The notes under the pieces: model-generated
Databases searched by the model: none
The model's input: the letters and a program-made list of their open reading frames with translations, nothing else
What the model was told of the DNA's origin: nothing
Program-made: the position numbers and the translations under genes
Part shown: piece after piece, positions 42,168-50,619 of the stretch
How the letters are laid out: every line of letters starts with the position of its first letter
How positions within the stretch are numbered: position 1 is the stretch's first letter
Assembly (NCBI RefSeq): GCF_900091475.1
Contig: NZ_FMIB01000002.1
Span: 3,968,001 to 4,032,000, forward strand
Origin: Micromonospora chersina
GTDB lineage: Bacteria; Actinomycetota; Actinomycetes; Mycobacteriales; Micromonosporaceae
DNA: 64,000 nt
Direction: 5' to 3'

Positions 42168-42213
42168 GCGCGAGGAGTGAGCCGGGTTTGCGAGCCCCGC
42201 AGTCGCGAACGGA
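42164..42213. repeat. REP-like intergenic element at a gene junction
   Basis: GTGAGCGCGAGGAGTGAGCC followed by GGGTTTGCGAGCCCCGCAGTCGCGAAC. From memory, near-identical elements recur across Micromonospora and related genomes (encoding tails such as SEPGLRAPQSR when read through). Here it carries the stop codon of the PKD-like gene and ends just before the next ribosome site. Copy number was not tested. Confidence 0.6.
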
Positions 42214-42222
42214 GATGACGCA

Positions 42223-42885
42223 GTGAGTGTGGCGACGCGGAACGGGACTCCCCTGGACGCGCCGGTGGCGCCGCCCAAGGTGGTCCGGCAGCGGCGGATC
42301 CGCCCCGGCCTGCTCGGCCTGGCCGTGCTGCTGATCGCCCTCGGCGGCCTGGGCGCGGCCTTCGCGGTCACCTCGGTGCGCTCCACCGGCAGCTATCTCG
42401 CGGTGGCCCGGCCGGTCGAGGTCGGCCGGCAGCTCACCGCCGACGACCTCGTCCCGGTGCGGGTGTCCGGCGGGCGGGAACTCCAGCCGGTGCGGGCCGA
42501 CCGGATCAAGGAGGTGCTGGGCCGGCGGGCCGCCGTCCGGCTCACCCCCGGCACGCTGCTCACCCCGGCCCAGCTCACCGACGCGCCGCTGCTCGGCCCC
42601 GGGCAGCAGCAGCTCGCGCTGGGGCTGGAGCCGAGCCAGGTGCCGGCCCGCAAACTGCACCCCGGCGACAAGGTGCTGCTGGTCAGCACACCCGACACCA
42701 GCGCCGGTGGCACCGAGGCCACGCGCGGCGGCGGCACCCGGTTCGAGGCCACCGTGATCGACACCGCCACGCCGGAGAACGACGACGTGGTGGTCTACCT
42801 GGCGCTGGCCATCCGGGACGTGCCGGCCGTGGTGGCGCTGGCGGCCGACGACCGGATCGCGCTCGTGCTCACCGAGGCGGCCTGA
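42223..42885 (+). CDS. SAF-domain (CpaB/RcpC-like) pilus assembly protein
   Basis: 220 residues: a short cytoplasmic N-terminus, one membrane helix (PGLLGLAVLLIALGGLGAAFAV, about 28-49), then a SAF domain (YLAVARPVEVGRQLTADDLV) and a C-terminal beta region. CpaB/RcpC proteins are inner-membrane anchored and shape the pilus assembly complex. GTG 42223 has CGGAGATGACGCA upstream. Its stop overlaps the cpaE start (TGATG). Confidence 0.8.
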   Translation: MSVATRNGTPLDAPVAPPKVVRQRRIRPGLLGLAVLLIALGGLGAAFAVTSVRSTGSYLAVARPVEVGRQLTADDLVPVRVSGGRELQPVRADRIKEVLGRRAAVRLTPGTLLTPAQLTDAPLLGPGQQQLALGLEPSQVPARKLHPGDKVLLVSTPDTSAGGTEATRGGGTRFEATVIDTATPENDDVVVYLALAIRDVPAVVALAADDRIALVLTEAA

Positions 42886-43718
42886 TGGCGATCATCGCCA
42901 TGGTGTCGGCGAAGGGGTCGCCGGGCGTCACCACCGCCGCGCTGGCCGCCACGCTGAGCTGGCACCGCCGGCTGGTGCTGGCCGAGTGCGACCCGGCGGG
43001 CGGCTCGATCCTCGCCGGCTACCTGGGCGGGGCGCTCGACGGCCCGCGCGGCCTCGGCGAACTGGCCGTCGGGGAGCTGCGCGACGGCAACCTGGAGAAC
43101 GCCTTCTGGTCCCAGCTCGTCGACCTGGACGCGCCGAGGCGGGAGCGGCTGCTGCTGCCCGGCGTGGTCGACCCGGCCCAGGCCGGCAGCGTCACCCCGC
43201 TCTGGCAGCGCTTCGCCGACTTCTTCACCAGCCTGGAGCGGGGCGTCCCGCCATACGACGTTGTTGTCGACTGTGGCCGGTTGCAGGTCGGTGATCCACC
43301 GTGGCCGGTGCTGCGGGCGGCGGCCGTCGTGCTGCTGGTCACCCGGGCCCACCTGCCCGACCTGTCCGCCACCCGCGCCACGGTCAAGGCCATCGAGCGG
43401 GACTTCGCCGAGCACCGGATCCCCCCGGGCACCCTGCGCCTGCTGGTGGTCGGGGACGGGCACGGCGGCAGCGAGATCAGCAAGGCGCTGCGGCTGCCGG
43501 TGATCGCCCGGCTGCCGCACGACCCGCGTACCGCCGAGGTGCTCGGGCACGGCGGCACCGTACGCGCCAACCGGCCGCTCATGCGCGCGGCCGGCGCGCT
43601 GGAGGTGCCGGTCCGGGCGTTGCTGGACCGGCGGCGGGCCCGGCTGGCCTGGCCGGGAGCCCCGGCCCCCCGCGCGGTGAGCGCGCCGAGCACGCCGGGG
43701 GTGTCCGGTGCGGTTTGA
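42885..43718 (+). CDS. CpaE/TadZ-like ParA-family protein
   Basis: 277 residues. A deviant Walker A SAKGSPGVTTAALA (about 8-21), the AECDPAGG switch-like Asp (about 34-41), and VVVDCGRL as strand 3 define a ParA/MinD fold, and there is no receiver domain. In Tad systems CpaE/TadZ places the assembly machinery at its site in the cell. It is coupled to its neighbours by overlaps on both sides (TGATG upstream; 11 nt downstream). Confidence 0.82.
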   Translation: MAIIAMVSAKGSPGVTTAALAATLSWHRRLVLAECDPAGGSILAGYLGGALDGPRGLGELAVGELRDGNLENAFWSQLVDLDAPRRERLLLPGVVDPAQAGSVTPLWQRFADFFTSLERGVPPYDVVVDCGRLQVGDPPWPVLRAAAVVLLVTRAHLPDLSATRATVKAIERDFAEHRIPPGTLRLLVVGDGHGGSEISKALRLPVIARLPHDPRTAEVLGHGGTVRANRPLMRAAGALEVPVRALLDRRRARLAWPGAPAPRAVSAPSTPGVSGAV

Positions 43719-45237
43719 GCCGGTCTCGCACGACCCGCGCGGCCAGCAGCCCGGCGCCACCTCGACGGTGCCGCCGCTGGTCCCGCCCAACGCGCGGCAC
43801 CACCTGCCCCCGGCGCCCGCCGTACCGGTCGCGCCGCCACCCCCGCCGCCCCGCCCCCGGGTCGACTTCGCGGTGGTCCGCGAGCTGCGCCGGGAACTCA
43901 GCGAGCGGCTCACCCTCTGGCAGCGCGGCCGGGAGTTCGACGCGGACGCCGAGGAGGTCGAGCGGGCCCGGCTGGCCGTCGCCGTGGTCTCCGCGTACGC
44001 GGACTCGGTCCGCCGGGCCGGCACGCCGATGGCCGCCGACGAGGAGCGGCTGCTGCTCGACCAGGTGACCGCCGAGCTGGTCGGTCTGGGCCGGCTCCAG
44101 ACGCTGCTTGTCGACGACACCATCGAGGAGGTGCACATCCTCGGCTGCGACCAGGTGCGCATCACCCGGCACGGCGGCGGCGTGGACTGGGCCGAGCCGA
44201 TCGCCGACAGCGACGACGAGTTGGTGGAGATCCTCCAGGCGGCGGCCCGCCGGGCCGGGGCGACCGAGCGGTCGCTGTCCACCTCCAAGCCGACGCTCGA
44301 CCTGCAACTGCCCGACGGCAGCCGGCTCGCCGCGGTCTTCCTGGTCAGCCACCGCCCGTACGCGGTGATCCGCAAGCACAACACGCTCGCCGTGAGCCTG
44401 GAGGACATCGCCGGTGGCCGGCCCGACCTGGACGAGATGATCGACCCGCTGCTGCGCGACTTCCTCCGCGCGTCCATGCGGGCCGGGCTGAACATCATGG
44501 TCGCCGGGCTGGCCGGGGCCGGGAAGACCACTGTCATCCGCGCGCTCATGGACGAGATCCCGGCCGACGAGCCGTACGTGCTGCTGGAGGAGAGCCGGGA
44601 GCTGCTGCCGGCCCGGCGCGGGCACAAGCACCGGGCGGTGATGAGCTTCGAGTCCCGGGAGGGGCACGGCGAGCGCGGGCTGGACGGGCGGCCCGCCGGC
44701 GAGGTGAGCATCGCCGACCTCATCCCGGTGTCGCTGCGGATGGGCGTGCTGCGGATCATCGTCGGCGAGGTGCGGTCCCGGGAGATCGTGCCGATGCTCC
44801 AGGCGATGACCACCAGCCGCGGGTCGATGTGCACGATCCACGCGCGCACCCCGGCCGGGGTGGGTGAGCGGATCATCGAGCTGGCGCTGGCCCACGGCCG
44901 GGAGATGACCGTCGACCAGGCCCGCCGCATGGCGGGCAACGCGCTGGACCTGATCGTCTACGTCACGGTCGAGGACGAGACGGCGATCGGCGGCCGCAAG
45001 CACCGCTTCGTCTCGCACGTCGAGGAGGTCATCGGCGTCGGCGAGGGCAACCGGATCACCACCACCAGCGTCTTCGGCCCGGGACCGGACGGCCGGGCGG
45101 TGCCCCGCCACCTGCCCGAGCGGATCCGCGACCAACTGCTCCGGGTCGGCTACGACGCCCGGCTGCTGACCCGGTTCATCGAGGCCGGCACGGGCGCCTG
45201 GCGGCGGCCCCGGCACACCCGACTGGGGCGGCGGTGA
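43708..45237 (+). CDS. CpaF/TadA secretion ATPase
   Basis: 509 residues of the type II/IV secretion ATPase family. Walker A is GLAGAGKTTVIR (about 267-278), the Asp box contains LLEESREL, Walker B is RIIVGEVRSRE, and the His box TIHARTPAGV is present. The N-terminal ~50 residues are Pro-rich (VAPPPPPPRPR). It powers pilin polymerisation at the inner face of the membrane. GTG 43708 starts within the cpaE gene, a very tight coupling. Confidence 0.92.
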   Translation: MRFEPVSHDPRGQQPGATSTVPPLVPPNARHHLPPAPAVPVAPPPPPPRPRVDFAVVRELRRELSERLTLWQRGREFDADAEEVERARLAVAVVSAYADSVRRAGTPMAADEERLLLDQVTAELVGLGRLQTLLVDDTIEEVHILGCDQVRITRHGGGVDWAEPIADSDDELVEILQAAARRAGATERSLSTSKPTLDLQLPDGSRLAAVFLVSHRPYAVIRKHNTLAVSLEDIAGGRPDLDEMIDPLLRDFLRASMRAGLNIMVAGLAGAGKTTVIRALMDEIPADEPYVLLEESRELLPARRGHKHRAVMSFESREGHGERGLDGRPAGEVSIADLIPVSLRMGVLRIIVGEVRSREIVPMLQAMTTSRGSMCTIHARTPAGVGERIIELALAHGREMTVDQARRMAGNALDLIVYVTVEDETAIGGRKHRFVSHVEEVIGVGEGNRITTTSVFGPGPDGRAVPRHLPERIRDQLLRVGYDARLLTRFIEAGTGAWRRPRHTRLGRR

Positions 45238-45241
45238 CCTC

Positions 45242-46141
45242 ATGACGACCATCGAGTTGATCGCCCTGGTCTCCGGGGCCGCGTGCGTGGCCGGGCTGGT
45301 GCTGGCGGTGGTCGCGCTGGTCGGCACCCGCCGGCCGCCCCGGTCGGCGGCGGGCGCCGGGCCCGGGCTGAGCCGGCTCTGGACCGGCTCCGGGGCCGGC
45401 CGCCGGGAGCAGCACCGCCACCAGGTGCTGCTCGGCGCGGCCGTCGTGGCCGGCGCGCTGGCCTTCCTGCTCACCGGGCTGCCGGTGGTCGGCCTCCTGG
45501 TGGGGCTCGCGGTGCCCGGCGTGCCGTGGCTCTTCGCGGTGGGTCGCGCCGAGCAGCGGGCCATCGCCCGCATCGAGGCGGTCGGCGAGTGGACCCGGCG
45601 GCTCAAGGACATCTCCAACACCGGCCAGGGCCTCCAGCAGGCCATCATCGGCACCATCGCCACCGCGCCGGAGGAGATCCAGGAGGAGGTACGCACCCTG
45701 GCGGCCCGCCTCCAGGCCGGCTGGCTGGCGAAATCCGCCCTGCTGGCCTTCGCCGACGAGATCGCCGACCCGGTCTGCGACCAGGTGGTGGCGGCGCTGA
45801 TCCTGCACCTCACCGACCGGGGCGAGCGCCTCGGCGACGTGCTCGGCTCGATCGCCGCCGCCGCCTCGGCCGAGGTGGCCACCCGGCGCGAGGTCGAGGC
45901 GAAGCGGACGCAGCCCCGGTTCGCGGTCCGCTTCCTCACCGGGATGACCCTGGCCACGCTCGCGTACGGGCTGGTCAACAGCGACTACGTGAAGCCGTAC
46001 GGGACGGTCGTCGGGCAACTGGTGATGGCGGTGCTCGGGGCGGCCTTCGTCGGGCTGCTGGTCTGGGTGCGGTCGATGAGCCAGCCGCCCCGCCCGGCGC
46101 GCTTCCTGCCGGCACCCGACCCGGAGGAGGCGATCGCATGA
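45242..46141 (+). CDS. TadB-like inner-membrane platform protein
   Basis: 299 residues with a T2SSF-type domain. Membrane helices lie at ~8-28, 60-95 and 240-285; the cytoplasmic part contains RLKDISNTGQGLQQAI and LILHLTDRGERLGDVL. TadB and TadC form the platform on which the ATPase works. ATG 45242 follows the cpaF stop by 4 nt, and the stop overlaps tadC (ATGA). Confidence 0.85.
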   Translation: MTTIELIALVSGAACVAGLVLAVVALVGTRRPPRSAAGAGPGLSRLWTGSGAGRREQHRHQVLLGAAVVAGALAFLLTGLPVVGLLVGLAVPGVPWLFAVGRAEQRAIARIEAVGEWTRRLKDISNTGQGLQQAIIGTIATAPEEIQEEVRTLAARLQAGWLAKSALLAFADEIADPVCDQVVAALILHLTDRGERLGDVLGSIAAAASAEVATRREVEAKRTQPRFAVRFLTGMTLATLAYGLVNSDYVKPYGTVVGQLVMAVLGAAFVGLLVWVRSMSQPPRPARFLPAPDPEEAIA

Positions 46142-47001
46142 TTGTGAACTGGCAGCTGGCGGTCGCCGTGCTGGGCGGGGCGGCCGTCGGGCTGGGCCTG
46201 TTCCTGGTGGTCCGCGAGGCCCTGCCGGCCACCCCGGCGCTCGGCCCGGCGCTGCGCCGGCTGCACCAGCCGCCCGGCCAGGCCCCGGTGGCCGGGAGTG
46301 GGCCGGACTGGCTCGGCGGTGTCTCCCGCTGGCTGCGCCCGCCGCACCGGCAGCTCGCCCTGCTCGACCGGACCCCCGAGCAGTACGCCCTGTCGGTGCT
46401 GCTCTCCGCGCTGGTCGGGTTCGCCACGCCGGCGGTCGCCTCGGCCGTGCTCTTCCTGGGCGGGGTGGCGCTGCCGCTGGCCGTACCCGTGGTGGGGAGC
46501 CTGGGGTTGGCGCTGGTCGCCGGCCTGCTCGCGCACCGGGCGGTGCTGGCCCGGGCGGACGCCGCGCGGGACGAGTTCCGCCAGGCGGTCTGCACCTACC
46601 TGGACCTGGTGGCCTTGCAGCTCTCCGCGGCGCACGGCCCGGTGCAGTCGCTGGAGCGCGCGGCGGCGGTCTGCGACGGCTGGGTCTTCGACCGGATCCG
46701 GGAGGCGCTGCGGATCGCCCAGCTCCAGATGCACTCGCCCTGGGACGAGCTCCAGGAGCTGGCCGACCGGATCGGCATCCCGGAGCTGGGCGACGTGGGG
46801 GCCATCATGCGCTCCTCCGGAAGCGAGGGCGCCCAGGTGCACGAGACCCTGCGCAGCCGCGCCGACTCGCTGCGCGACCAGATCCGCACCGACAACCTGG
46901 CCCGGGCCGAGGGGGTGACGAGCCGGCTGGACATCCCCGGCTCGCTGCTGGTCTTCGTCCTGCTCGGCTTCGCCGTCTACCCGTTCCTCGCCCGTCTGTG
47001 A
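46138..47001 (+). CDS. TadC-like inner-membrane platform protein
   Basis: 287 residues with a GspF-like domain (EFRQAVCTYLDLVALQLS, then GAIMRSSGSEGAQVHETL). About four membrane segments, two N-terminal, one central, one at the C-terminus (LLVFVLLGFAVYPFL). Partner of TadB. ATG 46138 overlaps the tadB stop. Confidence 0.85.
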   Translation: MIVNWQLAVAVLGGAAVGLGLFLVVREALPATPALGPALRRLHQPPGQAPVAGSGPDWLGGVSRWLRPPHRQLALLDRTPEQYALSVLLSALVGFATPAVASAVLFLGGVALPLAVPVVGSLGLALVAGLLAHRAVLARADAARDEFRQAVCTYLDLVALQLSAAHGPVQSLERAAAVCDGWVFDRIREALRIAQLQMHSPWDELQELADRIGIPELGDVGAIMRSSGSEGAQVHETLRSRADSLRDQIRTDNLARAEGVTSRLDIPGSLLVFVLLGFAVYPFLARL

Positions 47002-47027
47002 GCCCACCCCCGACAAAGGAGACGACC

Positions 47028-47231
47028 ATGCACCTCTACGCCTACCTGTACGCCGCGGTCAGCAGCCGCCTGGCCGAGCTGCGGCGGGACACCGAGCGTG
47101 GCGACAGTCCGGTGCCGACCGCAGTGATCATCTTCGGCCTGGTCGCGGTGGCCATGGCGGTCACCGCGCTCGCCCTGACCAAGGCCAACGACTGGATGAA
47201 CGCCATCCCGAACCACACGGATCCAAAGTGA
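47028..47231 (+). CDS. Flp-like major pilin candidate
   Basis: 67 residues from ATG 47028 (AAAGGAG upstream; a GTG at 46998 gives a longer form). A basic N-terminal segment ends in RDTERGD, then SPVPTAVIIFGLVAVAMAVTAL forms the single hydrophobic helix and a short polar tail follows. The location after TadC and before the TadE genes fits the pilin. It lacks the +5 Glu of classical Flp prepilins, so the processing and assembly rules may differ. No signal peptidase I site. Confidence 0.78.
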   Translation: MHLYAYLYAAVSSRLAELRRDTERGDSPVPTAVIIFGLVAVAMAVTALALTKANDWMNAIPNHTDPK

Positions 47232-47719
47232 CGTCCCGCCCCGCCCGTACGGACCGGAGCCGGCCGGCACCCGCCGGCCGGCCCGCCGGTCGGCGCGGCC
47301 CGGGGCGGGTCACCGCCGTCCTGCGTGGACGGCTCGCCGCCGGCGGGCCCGAGCGGGGCGCCAACCCGGTCGAGCTGGCGGTGGTGATGCCGGCGATCCT
47401 GGTGCTGCTCTTCGCCTCGATCCAGCTCGCCGTCTGGTTCGTCGCCCGGTCCACCGCCCTCAACGCGGCGCAGACGGCGGTGAACGCCCAGCGGGCGCTC
47501 CAGGCCCCGCCGAACGCCGGTCGGGACCGGGCCACCACCTTCCTACGTGCCGCCGGGGACTGGCTTGTCGACTGGGAGTCCCCCGGCCCCACCTGCACGG
47601 CGACCGCCACCGAGGTCACCTGCACGGTCAGCGGGCGCTCCCTGTCGGTGATCCCGGGCGTGCGGTTCGCGGTGTCGCAACGCGCGCACGGCCCGGTCGA
47701 ACGCTGGACGACGGGGTGA
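47228..47719 (+). CDS. TadE-like pseudopilin
   Basis: 163 residues. A long basic leader ends in GGPERGAN and the membrane helix PVELAVVMPAILVLLF follows, with Glu at +5 after the Gly-Ala cleavage site, as required of class III prepilins. A Cys pair in the exported domain (PTCTATATEVTCTV) may form a disulfide. GTG 47228 overlaps the pilin stop. Confidence 0.82.
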   Translation: MTSRPARTDRSRPAPAGRPAGRRGPGRVTAVLRGRLAAGGPERGANPVELAVVMPAILVLLFASIQLAVWFVARSTALNAAQTAVNAQRALQAPPNAGRDRATTFLRAAGDWLVDWESPGPTCTATATEVTCTVSGRSLSVIPGVRFAVSQRAHGPVERWTTG

Positions 47720-48186
47720 GGCGCGTGGCGCGGGACCGGGGTTCCGTCTCGATCGAGGTGGCCGTGCTCGCCCCCGCCTTCATCGGGCTGATGGTGCTGG
47801 CCGGGGTGGCCGGCCGGACGGCCGTCGCCGACGAGGCGGTGGAGTCGGCCGCGCACGACGCCGCCCGCGCCGCGTCGATCGCCCGGGACGCGCGGACCGG
47901 CCGGACCGCCGCCACCGGCGCGGCCCGCCGCCAGCTCGACTGGTCGGGGCTGCGCTGCACCGCCCCGCCGGCGTTGACCTTCCGCGGCTCGGTGGGGGAC
48001 GCCGGGACCAGCTTCGCGGCCGCGTACCGCAGCGCGCCCGGGGTGCCGGCGACGGTCACCGTCACGGTGACCTGCACGGTCTCGTTCGCCGACCTGCGGG
48101 CGCCGGGGCTGCCCGGGGTGCCGGGCGGCAAGACCGTCTCGGCGAGCTTCACGTCCCCGCTGGACACCTACCGGAGCCGCCGGTGA
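47716..48186 (+). CDS. Second TadE-like pseudopilin
   Basis: 156 residues with a short leader (VARDRG) and SVSIEVAVLAPAFIGLMVL, again with Glu at +5. The exported part has a conserved-looking Cys pair (LRCTAPPAL and VTCTVSF). GTG 47716 overlaps the previous stop, and the stop overlaps the next gene. It probably forms a minor pilin with its neighbour. Confidence 0.82.
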   Translation: MRRVARDRGSVSIEVAVLAPAFIGLMVLAGVAGRTAVADEAVESAAHDAARAASIARDARTGRTAATGAARRQLDWSGLRCTAPPALTFRGSVGDAGTSFAAAYRSAPGVPATVTVTVTCTVSFADLRAPGLPGVPGGKTVSASFTSPLDTYRSRR

Positions 48187-48614
48187 CCGGGCGACGCGCG
48201 TCGGAGAGCGGCCGGGTGAGCCTCTTCCTGGCCGTGGCCATGACCGGCGTACTCGCGATCATCAGCCTGGCGTACGACGGCGCCGGGCAGCTCCGCTCCT
48301 TGCAGCGCGCGGACAACCTGGCCGCCGAGGCGGCCCGCAGCGGCGGCCAGATGATCGACCGGGCGCACGCCATCGAGGGCGGCCCGAAGCAGATCGACGA
48401 GGTGGCCGCCCGGAAGGCCGTCGCGGACTACCTGAGCGCCGCCGGCGGGGTCCGCGACCACGAGGTCAGCTTCCCGGTGGTCGCCGGCGAGCGGCAGATC
48501 CAGGTACGCGTCCGCATCACCTACCACCGGGACCTGCTCGGTCTCTTCGGCTTCCAGAACACCGCCACCGTCACCGGTGAGGCCACGGCGCGGGCGCTCA
48601 CCGGAGCCCCGTAG
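48183..48614 (+). CDS. TadG-like pilus protein
   Basis: 143 residues: SESGRVSLFLAVAMTGVLAII is a TadG-type hydrophobic start without the +5 Glu, followed by a short exported domain (EAARSGGQMIDRAHAI). Shorter than classical TadG, which has a von Willebrand-like part. GTG 48183 overlaps the previous stop. It completes the minor-pilin trio. Confidence 0.72.
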   Translation: MTGRRASESGRVSLFLAVAMTGVLAIISLAYDGAGQLRSLQRADNLAAEAARSGGQMIDRAHAIEGGPKQIDEVAARKAVADYLSAAGGVRDHEVSFPVVAGERQIQVRVRITYHRDLLGLFGFQNTATVTGEATARALTGAP

Positions 48615-48629
48615 GAAGGGAAGGCAGCC

Positions 48630-49694
48630 ATGGGTGCATCGCAACGCTCGGCCGTCCGGCGGACCGGCCAGGTCCTCACCGGCCTCGGCGCCCTCGTCGT
48701 GCTCTGCGCGGTGCTGGCCGGTGGGCCGGTCGCCCTGCTGGCCTTCGCCGGCAACCCCCTCCCCGACCACCTGCCCACACTCGCGGAGGTGGGCACGGCG
48801 TTGACCAGCCGCGACGACGGTCAGCTCTTCCTGCGGGCGCTGGCCGTGGTGGGCTGGTTCGGCTGGGCCACGTTCGCCTTCTCCGTACTCGTGGAACTCC
48901 TCGCGGGGGCGCTGCGCCGGCCGGCGCCCCGGCTGCCCGGGATGCGCCGCCAGCAGCGGGCCGCGGCCGCCCTGGTCGGCTCGGTGGCGCTGATCCTGGC
49001 GGCCAGCCCGGCCGCGGCGAGCGCCGCCGCCCTGGCCGCGCCGCAGCCGGTCGCCGCCGCGCCGGCGGTGGTCGCACCGCAGGCCGGACACACCGCCCCG
49101 CAGGCCGGTTCCACGCTTGCCGCCCCGCCGGCCCGGGCCGCCTCGGTCACCACGAGTCCGGCGGTGTACCGGGTGGCGAAGGGCGACTACCTGGGCGAGG
49201 TGGCCGACCGCTACCTGGACGACTTCGACCGCTACCGCGAGGTGGCCCGGCTGAACCGGCTCGCCGATCCGGACCGGATCCGGCCGGGGCAGTTGCTCAA
49301 GCTGCCCGAGGGGGCGGTCGACGCGGGCGCCCGCCGGCACGCGACCGGCCGGCTCGTGGTCACCCCGGCCAGCCCGGCTCCCGGCCCGGCCGCCACGCCG
49401 GGGGGTGGCGGCGCGTCCTCGACGACGCCGAAGGGCAAGCCGTCCCCGCACCCGACCGGACGGGACACCACGCCCACTGTGGAGGCGCCCGCCGGGCAAC
49501 AGCCATCCATGTCGGCGGGGGCCTCCCGGGCCACCGCGGAGGACGGGATCAACCGCCCGCTGGCCATCTCGGCGGTGCTGGCGGTGGCGAGCATCGTGGG
49601 CGCCCAGATCGGCGCGGTCCTCGGCCTGCGGCGCCGCCCGGTGCCCCGGACGACGGTCCGCGACCTCGTGGTGGGCCGCCACCGCAAGGGTTGA
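48630..49694 (+). CDS. Membrane protein with LysM domain at the end of the Tad operon
   Basis: 354 residues: two N-terminal membrane helices (about 11-40 and 70-92), a third about 113-130, an Ala/Pro-rich linker, a LysM domain (YRVAKGDYLGEVADRYL to RIRPGQLLKLP, about 178-226), a Pro/Thr-rich stretch, and a C-terminal membrane segment (about 310-330). A LysM could tether the pilus apparatus to peptidoglycan. In other actinobacteria a longer version is fused to a BTAD domain; this one is not. GAAGGGAAGG is the ribosome site. Confidence 0.75.
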   Translation: MGASQRSAVRRTGQVLTGLGALVVLCAVLAGGPVALLAFAGNPLPDHLPTLAEVGTALTSRDDGQLFLRALAVVGWFGWATFAFSVLVELLAGALRRPAPRLPGMRRQQRAAAALVGSVALILAASPAAASAAALAAPQPVAAAPAVVAPQAGHTAPQAGSTLAAPPARAASVTTSPAVYRVAKGDYLGEVADRYLDDFDRYREVARLNRLADPDRIRPGQLLKLPEGAVDAGARRHATGRLVVTPASPAPGPAATPGGGGASSTTPKGKPSPHPTGRDTTPTVEAPAGQQPSMSAGASRATAEDGINRPLAISAVLAVASIVGAQIGAVLGLRRRPVPRTTVRDLVVGRHRKG

Positions 49695-49716
49695 CGCCAT
49701 CGGCCGGCGACGGCGG

Positions 49717-50568
49717 TCAGGGGAGGCGGGCCTCCAGGCGGCCGTTGACCACCCGGGTGGGGAGGACGACCTGGTCGTTGCCCGAGGGGCCGTGGACAAC
49801 CTCGCCACCGTTGAGGCGGAACGTGCTGCCGTGCCAGGGACACACCACGCAGGCGTGGCCGTCGATCTCCTGCACCTCGCCCTCACCGAGCGGGCCGCTC
49901 TGGTGCGGGCAGCGCTCCAGCATCACCGTCACGTCGTCGCCGTGCCGGTAGAGGATGACCGAGACGTCGTCGATCTCGCGGGTGAGGAGCTGGCGCTGCG
50001 GCAGGCTCGACATGTCGCCGAGCGGGTGCCAGCCGTCGCTGACCAGGTGCAGCTCGGAGATGCTCTGGCTGACCTGCGCGCCCTGCTTGTACGCGAGGTG
50101 CCCGCCCAGGTACGCCCCGGCGCTCGCCGCCGACAGCCCCAGGTAGGCCAGCGCGCGGCCCAGGTTGTGCCGCCCGTTCATCCGGGCCGCCAGCGAGCCG
50201 GCGTAGAGGCTCAGGCCGATGGAGTTCGCGGCGGCGTGCACGAGGCCGATCCGGCGCTGGTCGCGGGAGAGTGCGGCCCAGTCGTTGAGCCCGGCCACGG
50301 CGGCCGGCAGCGCGCTGACCGTGCCGACCCCGACGAGCGCGGTCGCCGCCCGGCGCTGGCCGGGCATCAGGTCCACGACGGCGGCCGAGATCCAGGCGCC
50401 GACCGGCACCTGCACCATGGCCGGGTGCAGCGGGTGCCCCAGCCAGACGCCGTGCAGGAAGTCCCGGACCCGCTGCGCACGCAGGGTGCCCTGGACGGCG
50501 CGCTGCAACCGGTCACCGACCCGGTCGAGTCGGGTGTTCTGCTCGATCTTCGTCAATAGTTCGCGCAC
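49717..50568 (-). CDS. Rieske 2Fe-2S protein with N-terminal DUF2231 membrane domain
   Basis: 283 residues. About residues 40-180 are the four-helix DUF2231 membrane domain; the C-terminal ~100 are a Rieske domain with CPHQSGPLGEGE and CVVCPWHGSTFRL giving the Cys-x-His and Cys-x2-His cluster ligands. Membrane-bound Rieske proteins of this type are thought to take part in electron transfer or oxygenase chemistry; partners are not seen here. ATG 50568. Confidence 0.85.
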   Translation of the reverse strand: MRELLTKIEQNTRLDRVGDRLQRAVQGTLRAQRVRDFLHGVWLGHPLHPAMVQVPVGAWISAAVVDLMPGQRRAATALVGVGTVSALPAAVAGLNDWAALSRDQRRIGLVHAAANSIGLSLYAGSLAARMNGRHNLGRALAYLGLSAASAGAYLGGHLAYKQGAQVSQSISELHLVSDGWHPLGDMSSLPQRQLLTREIDDVSVILYRHGDDVTVMLERCPHQSGPLGEGEVQEIDGHACVVCPWHGSTFRLNGGEVVHGPSGNDQVVLPTRVVNGRLEARLP

Positions 50569-50619
50569 GTGGTCCGACTTCCCGGCAGGAGAGGTCCCAA
50601 ACCGGGCGGCGACAGCGGA

